The translations under genes and the position numbers were made by a program. The notes below the pieces were generated by a model that searched no databases, was not told the DNA's origin, and worked only from the letters and a program-made list of their open reading frames with translations. Below are positions 54,058 to 64,000 of a DNA stretch of 64,000 nt, piece by piece. The first letter of the stretch is position 1, and every line of letters begins with the position of its first letter. The stretch comes from Anthoceros angustus (Eukaryota; Streptophyta; Anthocerotopsida; Anthocerotales; Anthocerotaceae): the NCBI GenBank assembly GCA_010909165.1, contig MU008208.1, positions 215,545-279,544 on the forward strand, written 5' to 3'.

Positions 54058-55294
54058 GTAATAATTGGAAAGGACTGGAGGACGAGCAGCGTGCTCTGGC
54101 AGACAAGGACCTTGAGGAAGGATTGGAGGTCTTCAATGTTCCATCCTCGGACAAACAAGTACAATACCAAGTGGAAGCGAGATGTTAGACATGCGAGGAT
54201 TCGAGAGGACACACTGGTGATGGACGTTCCAAGGGGTTTCAAATTGGGCCCTTGGACAAACGAGTTGACAAGCGATGATGGACACTGCTTTGCGAGCTTT
54301 GCGGAGAAAACTACTCGGATGAGTTGAGAATGATTGTCATGCATGGTGTGGAGGAGGCTCACACCGTGAGGGAGTGCAAAGTGGAGCAAGAAAGGGGCTT
54401 GGTCTCATTTGTATGGGACAAGACCAACATGAACAATGATGGGTGGGTTGAAACCGTGGAATATGTCACGGTGGGTGGGGCATGAAAGATGGGTTCTGGG
54501 ATAGAGTTCCAATGATGCCTAATGCCATGCACGGCACTTTCAACAATGGGAGGTCCGTGATCGCACACGATACTTGCCAGAAGAAACAGGTGTACATGTC
54601 CCAAGACAAGCTGGTGGTTTGCCCATACCAGAGGCCTCTGGGGCTTATGATGAAACTTATCAGAACCTTCTCGCGAGAGGGGGATTGGATTTTGGATGTA
54701 TGCTCCGGGAGTGGGACAACGTTATTGGCTTCCCTACTATGCGGACGGAATTGTATTGCTGTTGAAGCTGACTTGAGGTGTGCAGGATACATTCCACAGG
54801 ATTGCTGGGCATGAGGTTCTGCCTGATGCTGAAGAAGAGCTGACGTTTGACGCCCACCGCAGAGGACTTGCGCAGTTCTGGGCAAAGGAGGTGTGTATCA
54901 GCGAGAAGGACTCCCTGCAAGCGCAGGTTGTTTCCTTAAACGCAAGGCGGCTGAAGACCAAAACTGGTGATCTTTTGGCAGAGGGACAGCAAACTTTGGA
55001 TAGTGTTTGGCAGCCTTCCACGACCCCTGACGACGACGCCACAGGAGTACAGGAAGACACAAGGGCGATGGGGGAGAACGATAGCTTCGATGAAGAGGAA
55101 GTGGAGCGCTAAATCGCTATTGTGATGGATTCGAGTTTTCTACCGGCGAGTCCCAAGTTAGCCCTAGGGAATAGGCTTAGTGTTCTCATGTCATGTGCAT
55201 CTGCTGCATCGTTTAGATCGCAATCATCTATGGACCCGTTGCATTGAGGCAATTGATGTCTTCTGTTTTGCTTGTTCCAAAGAAACAATGAAAA

Positions 55295-55314
55295 GGCGCC
55301 GGCCGGCCGGCGCC
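55295..55314. repeat. 20-bp perfect palindrome near the right end of copy 1
   Basis: Reads GGCGCCGGCCGGCCGGCGCC, 188 bp inside the right end and downstream of the methyltransferase stop. Confidence 0.95.
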
Positions 55315-55470
55315 CTCTCGCCGTTTTGATGTCTTTGTTGCGCGAATACGGTTTTCCTCAATACGAACGTGTTGGAACATGGTCGACCTTTCTTTAAAAA
55401 GAGCCAAAACGCATATTTCGGGACTGTGTGGAATGTGCTAAGAGGGTTTTCATTTCACGGAAGGGGGTTC

Positions 55471-55502
55471 GGATATTCACCCCCTTCACAAGATATCGTG
55501 TT
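55471..55502 (-). repeat. Right terminal inverted repeat, transposon copy 1
   Basis: Reverse complement reads AACACGATATCTT then GTGAAGGGGGTGAATAT, matching 44711-44742 with few differences. Confidence 0.85.
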
Positions 55503-56174
55503 CAAGGCGCCCTCTAACTCTCCCTCTATAGCAGCTGCACCACTTGCACTGCTCCGAAAATTCACCAACTCCCGACCTACAACGACACAACACAACTTTA
55601 GGCAATGCCTCAGCGGAAAGGAGTCCACCACAGGCGCCCACGGACCCCTTGACCCACGCCGCGATTTTGTCCCCACCTCTAAGACTAACTCCTCTAACAA
55701 TTTGAGCACCTTTTTGTTACAGATTTGGGATTCGTCCCTTAGGCTCTGCTTTTGGCCTTCCACTATTACCTACACTCTAATCCTCTACTCATCATCCTCT
55801 TCAACGCTCAACTTAACTCCTCGTCCTCCGCCTACTCTAACTTCACTTCAAGCTCAGTGGCCCCACGCCTTTCTGGCTGCACAGGGTCCGCCTCTAACAA
55901 AAGTTCTTCCTTGGGCGGTTCTTTGAGTTTGACACAGACAGCGAGAACCTCCAGGGAGTCTTTCCCTGTAGTCTACCCTCAAGCTGAGAGTTCCTTGGGC
56001 ATCGCCACACACCCAAAGCAAAGCAATTTCACAACAACCATTCACAAGGGGAGCAACTCATCGAGGTGCCCGCAAGGAGCAAGCCTTCTATCAAGCACTC
56101 CGACCACCGCAAACTTCCTCTCTACCAGAGACTGCGTTAGCTTGCAGCCGGCACAAAATTCCTTTACAAGGAGC
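55503..56174. other. Sequence between transposon copies 1 and 3, no gene seen
   Basis: The plus strand holds an open frame rich in serine, threonine and proline (55369-55926) without a domain. It begins with the CAAG target duplication. Confidence 0.4.
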
Positions 56175-57960
56175 AACACCATAAATTTTGAAGGGGGGGA
56201 ATATGCTCGATGGGGGTTTTTTGTGAATAACCGCTGAAGAGGGTTGGTGATGGGTCTAAAAGCTGTGGGTTCAGCTATTGTGTGGAAACTAAAGCGAAAA
56301 AAAGGGTCCGGCCCCTGCATCATACGAGTTTTCCGTTGGTACATATGACTGCCGAAGGGTGACCCACTTCCCTAAACCGTTTGTTTCAGCCAAAACAATA
56401 CCCACAATGCACACCTTGTTTGCCGGTCTAGCAATACTGTTACCAGACATTTGCGAATCCAACGCCACCATGGAAGGGTTATGAAATCTCGCGGACAGGT
56501 TCAATCCATCAAACAAAATTATGGGGAAGAAAATTTTGTTTACTCTGCAGGTTTAATGTGTGATCCTTCGCCTATTATCGGTACAGTGGCGGGCGGGGGC
56601 GCGGCTGGCGCCTCACCCCTCACCATGTAGAGCATATGCAACATGTTTGCTATCCACTTGGCCACCAGTTCCTGGAGAATGAAGTGGAACAGGTCACTGT
56701 GGTACGGCATGGCATGTTGCATGAGGGGGCGCCGGCTGGCGGCGCCATGTATCGAAGGGCACATTCCACATGTTTGCTATCCGCATTGTCACCACTTCCT
56801 TAGGAATGAAATAGAACAGGTCCCTGCAGTGGGGGGTCATGTTGCATGCCGTGGTGTTGGAGACAAATACCCTAAACCGCTTAACTCACGCAACATATTC
56901 ACAGGACATAGTCCATCAATATTCAGCCTAAAACAAGTGGTATGTGCAACCGTCATTGCAGCTTCTTCAATTTCAGCTAAAGTTATGCACGAACAGTGAC
57001 AAGAGGAATAGGGGGTGCCGGCCGACCGGTGCCCCAGAGACATCTAACGCAGTTTGGTTGTAAAGGATGGGCATAATCGACACATGAAGTGGGGACCCAC
57101 ATCCATACGACCCCTAATGGCAATGGTTGAGGCTGGTCGTCCTACACTCAACAGCTAGCCGTCCCCCGAGTTCACGCCTTCGTCATCGCTTGGCCCAGCG
57201 TCAACAATATTGTCATCGCTATCCTCTGTGACACTTTGACTAGCTGGCTGTATGAATCCTCGCAATTCGCTCAATTTGTCCTTGATCGCCTTTTTGTCCA
57301 CCGCATACAAATGTTTCCGTGCATTCAAAATAAAACCGTAATAAAGGATGACAGTATCATTCACATAGACCGCCTGTATGTTTTTGGGATAAAGTACCTT
57401 ATTACCTTTTTTTCCCCAGTGCCCGTCCATCTTGGTTACCTCTTCCTCGTAGTATATATTCCTCCACATACCTGCCTTCGATTTCTCGTCTGAAAACTGG
57501 AGAACGACTTGAGACCACGGATGACCGATTTCCTGACGAGGAGTTGGTTGCCACCACTCGGGTCGACGGAGGAGGACGTGAACATGTGGGAGACGGCCTA
57601 AGGATTGAGCAGGCAAGCTCATCGCCGAAAAAGGGGATAGATGAGCAAGAAGGGAGTGTTGAGCAGGAATAGTTGCAGCACGACGCTCTGGAAATCCAGG
57701 GGAAGACAAGAAGACGCCAGCATGAGCGCAAGGAGGCTAGGGTGCTCTTTAAGGGTGAGCAGCCAGGAGGGCTGCAAGCGGAGGCCATGATAGTGGCAAG
57801 GAGTGATGGAGGGATTGCGAGGAAATCGCAATCTGGAAGGAGGAAAGTGGCACCCAAAGATGGTGTGCTAAGAAAACGTGTGCACCAGAGCTTAAGAGCA
57901 AGGATGGATCGCCGATGACACGTGTGGAGAGAGGCTGTGGAGAAATCACACCTCAAGGTG
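56175..57960 (-). mobile_element. DNA transposon, copy 3, truncated
   Basis: Starts AACACCATAAATTTTGAAGG at 56175, the same form of end as copies 1 and 2, followed by subterminal GAAGGGGG and GAAGAGGGTT words in the order seen at 44728-44780. It keeps three GC-rich palindromes (56591-56613, 56725-56747, 57011-57035) and the transposase C-terminus, then stops before the copia LTR at 58034. No right end is seen. Confidence 0.7.
57155..57709 (-). pseudogene. Transposase C-terminal fragment, transposon copy 3
   Basis: The minus frame ends with IQAVYVNDTVILYYGFILNA, RKHLYAVDKKAIKDKLSELR and an acidic tail. This matches the transposase C-termini of copy 2 (22635-22760) and copy 1 (47340-47480). 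Upstream WRNIYYEEEVTKMDGHWGKK also fits. It is cut from the catalytic part, so it is a relic. It gives the cleanest C-terminal sequence of the family in this window. Confidence 0.7.
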
Positions 57961-58033
57961 TATTTGCAGTAGAATCACGAGGGGGGACATCGATCGATTT
58001 TGGGTCGATGGCAGAGGTTGCTGCTGAGAGCCT

Positions 58034-58194
58034 TGTTGGAAATAAAGCCAACATTAGGATAAAGAACTTAGGGTTTCATTAAGTGAACCGTTTTCAGAGT
58101 TTAGTATTTAAACAGTATACACATACAATTTTGTATTCAATTTATTGTTTTGTATCAAGTTTTGTTGCACCAAACTACTCTCCGTAAATTCTCA
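58034..58194 (+). mobile_element. Copia LTR, plus strand
   Basis: Starts TGTTGGAAATAAAGCC, ends TTCTCA directly before the primer site, 161 bp. A TATA-like TATTTAAAC lies near 58106. Confidence 0.7.
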
Positions 58195-58206
58195 TGGTAT
58201 CAGAGC
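58195..58206 (+). other. Primer binding site, initiator tRNA-Met type
   Basis: Reads TGGTATCAGAGC, the common copia primer site, directly after the LTR end CA at 58194. Confidence 0.85.
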
Positions 58207-59749
58207 TCCAAATGCTCTCTACTTGTCTCAAGGCATGATGCCTGGCCAGGGTAGACCTCGTGCAGATCGATGTCAACAAAGGAGACGACGTTGTGGTAGT
58301 ACTAGTAGGCTACATAACACAAACCAAGTTCCTATAGACTACATTACGGATGCATGCGAGGCTAACTACGACATACGGCTAAGGCAGGTGGGTTGATAGA
58401 AATGAGGGCACGGCAAGTTCGAGGCGCGTGCCGAGTGCGGCGATTGAGAACCTACGAAGTAGATTCCCTCTCACAAGGCGGTGCATAGCTAGGAACCGGC
58501 TGATCCTCGTTCTCAACCATTCGTCAAGCGTCTTTGAGGAGGAATCCACAACTTGACCTTATTCCCCAACACACCTAGATTACATCCTATTCTTGTTGGG
58601 AATTACAAACTTTTGATGAAGTCGCAATTATCCAAATCCTGCAGGACAATTAGGTGGTGAGGAGAAACATCTGCGGACGGCCTTGATTCTTTGCTGGAAA
58701 ATCTACTTCCTACAAGAAGCAAGTTGTAAGATTGGTGAAGACAAGCAAAAATCGATGGAGGTTCCCTTAGGGACTTCCTTGAGAAACTCCTCTTCAATCG
58801 GCACATCACGAGAGGTGTCGCTCGCTTTGCAAGTCTGCATCGACACTCAAATTTCAGTGTGAAACATCTCACAGTTCTTTGGAATGATCGTGCGATGGAT
58901 CTTGGCCAAGGATTTTCCACGAATTCTTGCCGGTGACGGAGATTCCATCCTGTGACCACCTTCGGCGAGGCCTGGAGACGCGGTGTGCATCGTCGTGATG
59001 GCTCTTGGCGTAGATTCAAAGCGTCACAATTGCATTCTTGACTCTTGGCACTGCTTGCATCTCTTTGCTTTTGTTTGGTCCATCAGGCGACGTATACATT
59101 CACAAGACTAAAATTATGGTTAGAAACCCTAACTAAAGAACTCAAAGCGATACTTTTGAAAAGTTGTGTCTTTTCTCACACTCACACCTTTTCGCATCCG
59201 GAAGTCGGATCACGGGAGCTAACTGTTGGGGGAATCGATATCCATCCCCTCGGCTGTCCCCTCAACTAGCCCCTGGACACGCATCGTTAGTATCACATGA
59301 GTATCATTTAGGATTAAATACGCCAGCATAACTAACCTAGTTATTTTTCCTTTCAAGCCATAGTTTTGAAAGGGACTTAGCCATTTTACGCATGTCCGAT
59401 ACCTATAACGCACATAGTGCATCTGACATCAGCTTAGGTGCAGCCTTAGATCCCTTGTGGAACGTAAAAGTTTGGGCAGCCAGTCCAAACTGGCCAGAGG
59501 ACGAACAAGTTTGATTTTTTTTGGCTAAGACCGATTGAAGAGGAACATGCGAGGAAAACTTCTGAAGATCTTGGAACTAGAGAGAATATTGTTAGGAAGG
59601 CAAGAGGATATCCCAGAGGAAAACGGGTCGAGCGACCCCAGGGCGAGGCGAAGGGCGGTCCAAAGGTTGGTAGGTGGCGAGACTACCACCGTGGGTGCCA
59701 CACTACGCTTGATCTGAGAGGGGCGGACTACATGATGGCCGGAGACTAC
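58207..59749. other. No gene seen downstream of the copia primer site
   Basis: A copia gag would be expected here but is not found, so the element is deleted or non-autonomous. An LTR-like TGTTGGGGG start near 59223 has no confirmed partner. CTACC words appear at 59690-59750. Confidence 0.4.
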
Positions 59750-59764
59750 CGTGGTGACAAATCT

Positions 59765-59960
59765 CGGCTAAAAGGAAACTTAGAATAAAGGGGATATCCA
59801 CTATATATGCTCATCAATAGGGATAAATATATAGAGTAATTAGCAGAGATTAATTAGGATAGCGGTAGTAGGAAAATAGGTAGTATAGATCAGTTAGGAT
59901 TTTTTGGAATGATGCACAATCTAGGGTTGTGTGGCGGTGGCGATCATCAAGGAAGGCAAA
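59765..59960 (+). repeat. Promoter-like retroelement segment, plus-strand relative
   Basis: GGATATCCACTATATATGC and the following AATAGGGATA and CTAGGGTTG words match the reverse complement of 7154-7460, with gaps. It lies 600 bp upstream of the ORF, as in the minus copy. Confidence 0.5.
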
Positions 59961-60541
59961 GTGCGTTTGGGCGGCCAACTTCCTCTTCGAGTGGCGACTC
60001 ACTTCCCAAGGCGGGGCTGCGCAAGAAGCCGAAGGAGAAGGCGCCATTGCCGTGGAATGGGCCGAGCGAGGAAGGCGTGGCGAAGGAAGACCCCTAGTGG
60101 GAAAGGAGAAGAGGAGGCGGCAAGCAGGCGCTCAGGCAGAAGCTCTTGAACAGGAAAAGGGACACATTGAAGGGCACATCCGAGGCGAAGTTGGAGTGGG
60201 CGTATGAGGTGAAGGAGGTGAGGTAGAAGGAGGAAAATCGCGACCACTGCCGTGACAGGGCTTAGGGAGAAGAAATCAAGAGGAAAATCGGCGTGACAGG
60301 GAGGCTCAAGGCAGGCTAACGTGTGCTTGTGCCTCGGGTCAAAGTCATTTACTGAGAAAAGGAGTGTTTGGAGGTGAAGCTTGGAGCACCCGCTGAAAAT
60401 TGGGAAGTAATCCTCTTTGCTAGGGCGTGGGAGTAAGGAGGTGCCATGCCTCGGGCTTGGAAAGGCAAGGGAAAGGAGCTGGCAAGGGCTCCTCCTCGCG
60501 AGGAGAAAAGGAAAAGCGGTGGCGCGCAGAGGAGGTGAACT

Positions 60542-62670
60542 TGTGATGCCCCAATTCACTTGCTTTTGTGGGCAGCAACCCTCGAGATTTGGTTGATTTT
60601 GTGGGCGGAGGAGGAGAACATCCAATTAGGATGGGTGTATGGCCGCCAATGGGCCTACACCAATTTGGAATTGATTGAGGAGTGTTACATCAACCTCCAT
60701 CAATCGGGCATCGCCGCTCTCTGGGAAAGGAATGCTAGAACGGATCCCGTTGGACCGTAAGAAGTATTCGACAGTGTATGGAGGAGGAGAGAGCCTTGGA
60801 ATTGCTCTCCTCGAAAGGTCCAATGGAGGGAAGAGGACAGCCCTCTCGATATCCCAGAGTTCCTTGACATGATGGATGGGGGGAAGGCCGAATGGCTGGG
60901 TGAGGAGCATCAAGGAGGTCAAGTGGAGGCTCTTCGCAAAGATTGTCTGGGGTTGGTAAATTACCAACGCACTTCTTATTTCAGCACCAACTTCCTCCAA
61001 TTTTGTGGAAGATTTCCATGGGAGCCTGGATTGAGGAGTGTTACATCAACCTCCATCAATCGGAAGCGCCGCCGCCACGGAAGGAATGCTAGAACGGATC
61101 CTCGCTGGACCGAGAAGTATTCGACAGTGTATGGAGGCCGGAGGAAGAGCTCGAATTGCTCTCCTCGAAAGGTCCAATGGAGGGAAGAGGACAGCCTCTC
61201 CGATATCCCGCAGAGTTCCTCGACATGATGGATGGAGGAGTGAAGGCCCACGCCAAGAATGGCGGAAGACCGAGAGCATCAAGGAGTCAAGTGGAGGCTC
61301 TTCGCAAAGATTGTGCTGGGGTTGGTAAATTACCAACGCACTTTATTTCAAAGACCACCAACTTCCTCCAATTTTGTGGAAGATTTCCATGGGAGCCAAG
61401 CCGATTGGGGACTATCATGTATGAAGCGTACATACACCATCGAGAAGCTCCTCAAGCCAAATTCGTGGATGAGGAAGGGCCCAAGGCCATGCTACCTCGG
61501 CCTACTTGGTGCATTTATGGGAAAGCAGAGGGACTCCTCACAAGCAAGGAGCTTGAAGATGCGTGGCATCCCTTTGAGGTCATCCACCTCCAGCCGAGTT
61601 TGGAAAGGCCTTTGCCTTTTGCATTGCGGAAGACAGTGGGAGGTCAGACCTCCACAAACATGCTAGAAGCAAGAGGAGAAGGTGCGGAGGCAACAAAGTT
61701 GCCAGAGTGGGAATCCTTTCCCCCACAGGAGCAAGCAAGGGAAAAGGCCGCTGGAGCTCCTCGCGAGGAGAAAAGGAAAGAAAGCGGCGTGCCGAGGGAG
61801 GTGAACTTGTGATGCCCCAATTCACTTGCTTCTTTGGGCGACAACCCTCGAGATTTGGTTGATTTTCGGCGTGAGGAGGAGAACATCCAATTAGGATGGG
61901 TGTATGGATGGGCCTACACCAATTTGGAATTGATTGAGGAGTGTTACATCAACCTCCATCAATCGAGCGACCCTCGCCGCGCTCAGGAAAGGAATGCTAG
62001 AACGGATCCCCATTTGGGTTGGAGTATTCGGCAGTGTATGGAGGCCGGAGGAAGAGCAGGAATTGCTCTCCTCGAAAGGTCAATGGAGGAAGAGGACAGC
62101 CCTCTCGATATCCCGCAGAGTTCCTTGACATGATGGATGGGGAGTGAAGGCCCACGCCAAGAATGGGTGGAAGGCAAAGCATCAAGGAGGTGAAGTGGAG
62201 GCTCTTCGCAAAGATTGTGCTGGGGTTGGTAAATTACCAACGCACTTCTTATTTCAGCACCAACTTCCTCCAATTTTTGTGGAAGATTTCCATGGGAGCC
62301 AAGCCGGATTGGGGAACCATCATGTATGAAGCGTACATACACCATCGAGAGAAGCTCCTCAAGCCGAATTCAGTGGATGAGGAAGGGCCCAGGCCATGCT
62401 ACCTCAGCACCTACTTGGTGCATTTATGGGAAACAGAGGGACTCCTCACAAGCAAGGAGCTTGAAGATGCGTGGCATCCCTTTGAGGTCATCCACCTCCA
62501 GCCGAGTTTGGAAAGGCCTTTGCCTTTTGCATTGCGGAAGACAGTGGGAGGTCAGACCTCCACAAACATGCTAGAAGCAAGAGGAGAAGGTGCGGAGGCA
62601 ACAAAGTTGCGGAGTGGGAATCCTTTCCCCAGGGCAAGCAAGGGGAAGAGCGGGGCCGAGGAGGCCGAAT
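60542..62670 (+). pseudogene. Retroelement ORF of the GWVYGRQWAYTN family, three tandem copies
   Basis: Copies lie at 60542-61029 (truncated), 61030-61809 and 61810-62670. Together they show the family: EEENIQLGWVYGRQWAYTNL, ELIEECYINLHQS, a variable charged part, PEFLDMMDGGVKAHAKNG, VEALRKDC or KLFAKIV in other frames, NYQRTSYFSTNFLQFLWKIS, GTIMYEAYIHHREKLL, YLSTYLVHLWETEGLLTSKE and LEDAWHPFEVIHLQPSLERP, ending in a charged tail. The longest single frame is 61156-61812. The copies differ by small indels, so none is open throughout. Related to the LTR-borne ORF MGPKKAAEVW. The function is unknown; it is likely a structural or accessory protein of an LTR element. Confidence 0.6.
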
Positions 62671-63985
62671 GGTAGTCTATGAGAGAAGGACTACGGGAGG
62701 GTGGCGGCCCAAGGGTGGGGAGTCCCACCATCTCATTTGTGCCTACAGAGGCACCCGTCGACTACCGGTGAGGCGGTCTACCCAAGGGTGGGCAGCCTAC
62801 CGTGGTAGGCGATCGACCATGGTAGGTAGGCGGACTACCACGATGGGGAAGCCTACCACGGTGGCGGGCACCTCCGCCAGCAAACAGCCTACCACGGTGG
62901 CGGGGAAGGGAAGGAGAAGACGAGGCCGCGAGCGGCGCCAAGCCACCATCTCCATTTGGGTGGGAGGCGGATGGAGCGGCAGTGAAGGGGCCGCGCCGCC
63001 GATGGCCGAGTGCGGAGGCTGGAAATTTCCAGAAGCGGAGGGTGGAATTAGGACCCCTAGGAGAATTCTTTGGGTGCTTGTGAAGCACTCAAGCGTGGAT
63101 TTGAAGGGGCTAGGGACCTAGCAGCCTCCTTGTGGGCGCACCAAGAGGAGGTCAAGGCCCAAGACATGGGAAGGCGACCAAGTGGCAATTGGAGGCCATG
63201 GAGTCCGATGAAAAGGCAGCCAAGCTGGAAAAGGAATGCTAGAAGCTCAGTCGACCTCCACACATGCTAGAAGCAAGAGGAGAAGGTGCGGAGGCAACAA
63301 AGTTGCGGAGTGGGAATCCTTTCCCCAGGGGCAAGCAAGGGAGAAGGCAGAACGGCCGAGGAAGGCCGAATGGTAGTCTATGAGAGAAGGACTACGGAGG
63401 GGTGAGAGGGTGGGGAGTCCCACCATCTCATTTGTGCCTACAGAGGCACCCGCACTACCCGGTGAGGCGGTCTACCCAAGGGTGGGCGGCCTACCGTGGT
63501 AGGCGATCACCATGGTAGGTAGGCGGACTACCACTGGGGCGCCTACCACGGTGGCGGGCACCCCTCGCCAGCAAGCCTACGGTGGCGGGGAAGGGAAGGA
63601 GAAGCGGCCAGGTGCCGCCGAGCCACCATCTCCGCGGGTGGGAGGCGGATGGAGCGGCAGTGAAGGGGCCCGCGCCCGCAGCGAGAGCTGGAAATTTCCA
63701 GAAGAAGGAGGGTGGAATTAGGACCCCTAGGAGAATTCTTTGGGTGCTTGTGAAGCACTCAAGCGTGGATTTGAAGGGGCTAGGGACCTAGCAGCCTCCT
63801 TGTGGGCATGCAAGAGGAGGAAAATCCCAAGACATGGCGGAAGCAGGACCAAGTGGCAATTGGAGGCCATGGAGTCCGAGGCAGCCAAGCTGGAAAAGGT
63901 CAGAGAAGCTCCAACGACCTCATAGAACGGCGGAGAAAGCCTGGAAGGGAAGTTGTCGCGAAGAAAGAGCCATTCGGGCAACAAC
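62560..63985 (+). repeat. Tandem duplication of about 695 bp with CTACC palindromes
   Basis: Unit one starts near 62560 and unit two near 63250, both at CATGCTAGAAGCAAGAGGAG. Each holds a cluster of CCTACCGTGGTAGG, ACCATGGTAGG and CCTACCACGGTGG (62796-62900 and 63489-63560). Unit two runs to the window edge. Confidence 0.8.
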
Positions 63986-64000
63986 CCAAAAGGACTCTTG

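Larger units (their letters stand above)
52140..55112 (+). pseudogene. ParB-like domain plus beta-class DNA methyltransferase, transposon copy 1
   Basis: In order: a basic N-terminal part; a ParB-like domain with VVVETVLVKLENLRP, VDEAWANYLARVIS (52860-52995) then, after a frame change near 53000, KKYVMGVLGGNHTYAAMKHL (53090-53150) and VEAHVYCGLTVPEMRVLATD (53188-53247); and a linker domain (53474-53908) with KPWKSFQGIPAGECGQKILV and HLGCSSFEEVRKEYP. An apparent intron follows (53909-54057), then the methyltransferase: VMDVPRGF (about 54220) at motif IV, and PLGLMMKLIRTFSREG with WILDVCSGSGTTLLA (about 54700-54730), a textbook motif I. The C-terminal tail (54780-55112) is acidic. ParB-like domains bind or cut DNA and hydrolyse CTP; here one may target the methylase. 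Order IV then I means the beta class. Substrate base and site are unknown. At least four frame changes make this copy a likely pseudogene. Confidence 0.78.
44711..55502. mobile_element. DNA transposon, copy 1: transposase (minus) and methyltransferase (plus)
   Basis: Inverted ends begin AACACGATATCTT at 44711 and, reversed, at 55502; a second matching block GAAGGGGGTGAATAT follows in both. The flanks are CAAG (44707-44710) and CAAG (55503-55506), a 4-bp duplication. The transposase gene runs leftward (about 50600-47270) and the ParB-like/methyltransferase gene runs rightward (about 52140-55112). The layout mirrors copy 2. A 1.7-kb tandem duplication of the transposase 3' part (45188-48590) inflates the element; without it, it measures about 9.06 kb. 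Coding similarity to copy 2 looks to be roughly 60% at protein level where frames are open, so the copies are different subfamilies rather than recent duplicates. Confidence 0.8.

Noticed and set aside
49-64000. CRISPR arrays, rRNA genes or intact tRNA genes
   Set aside because: No regularly spaced palindromic repeats with unique spacers and no rRNA or full tRNA sequences were seen; the genome is eukaryotic.

Overview
The window is plant nuclear DNA. The one clearly intact gene is an intronless GRAS transcription factor of the HAIRY MERISTEM type with a near-perfect miR171 target site (39711-42989, minus). Almost everything else is nested, decayed transposable elements, some primed by plant tRNA-Asp and initiator tRNA-Met. 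The sequence suggests a streptophyte plant, possibly a seedless one with a repeat-rich genome; I cannot name the species.

Layout. 1-4540: a very long (about 3 kb plus an insertion) LTR of a minus-strand Ty3-like retroelement, with an exact tRNA-Asp primer site at 111-128; the LTR itself carries an open-reading-frame remnant starting MGPKKAAEVW. 4541-7460: unknown sequence and a minus-strand copy of a related retroelement ORF. 7154-11505: a tandemly duplicated gag with up to three CCHC zinc knuckles. 11641-12888 plus 23666-25498: a second copy of the long LTR, split by a DNA transposon (12889-23665). 25563-35035: a copia gag fragment, two tandem-duplicated retroelement blocks, a copia LTR, and a third fragment of the long LTR. 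36983-38053: a Ty3 integrase end fused to a PHD finger. 39711-42989: the GRAS gene. 44711-55502: a second full-length copy of the DNA transposon. 56175-57960: a truncated third copy. 58034-58206: a copia LTR and primer site. 59750-64000: plus-strand copies of the retroelement ORF family, in tandem.

The most interesting system is the DNA transposon. Two copies of about 10.8 kb, in opposite orientation, share one architecture: two divergently transcribed genes. One encodes a DDE-like transposase of the kind catalogued as DUF7869. The other encodes a ParB-like domain followed by a beta-class amino DNA methyltransferase (N4-cytosine or N6-adenine type), a pairing familiar from phages and bacteria. 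Both copies have terminal inverted repeats starting AACAC[C/G]ATA and 4-bp target-site duplications (CCTC, CAAG). One insertion has a related empty site in this same window. Each copy also carries GC-rich palindromes whose core differs between copies. All transposon genes seen here carry frameshifts, so these copies are probably dead as read.

Many blocks occur head-to-tail in near-identical copies that differ mainly by small indels, sometimes crossing element boundaries. This could be biology (slippage, unequal exchange) or assembly error, and exact reading frames in repeats should be treated with caution.
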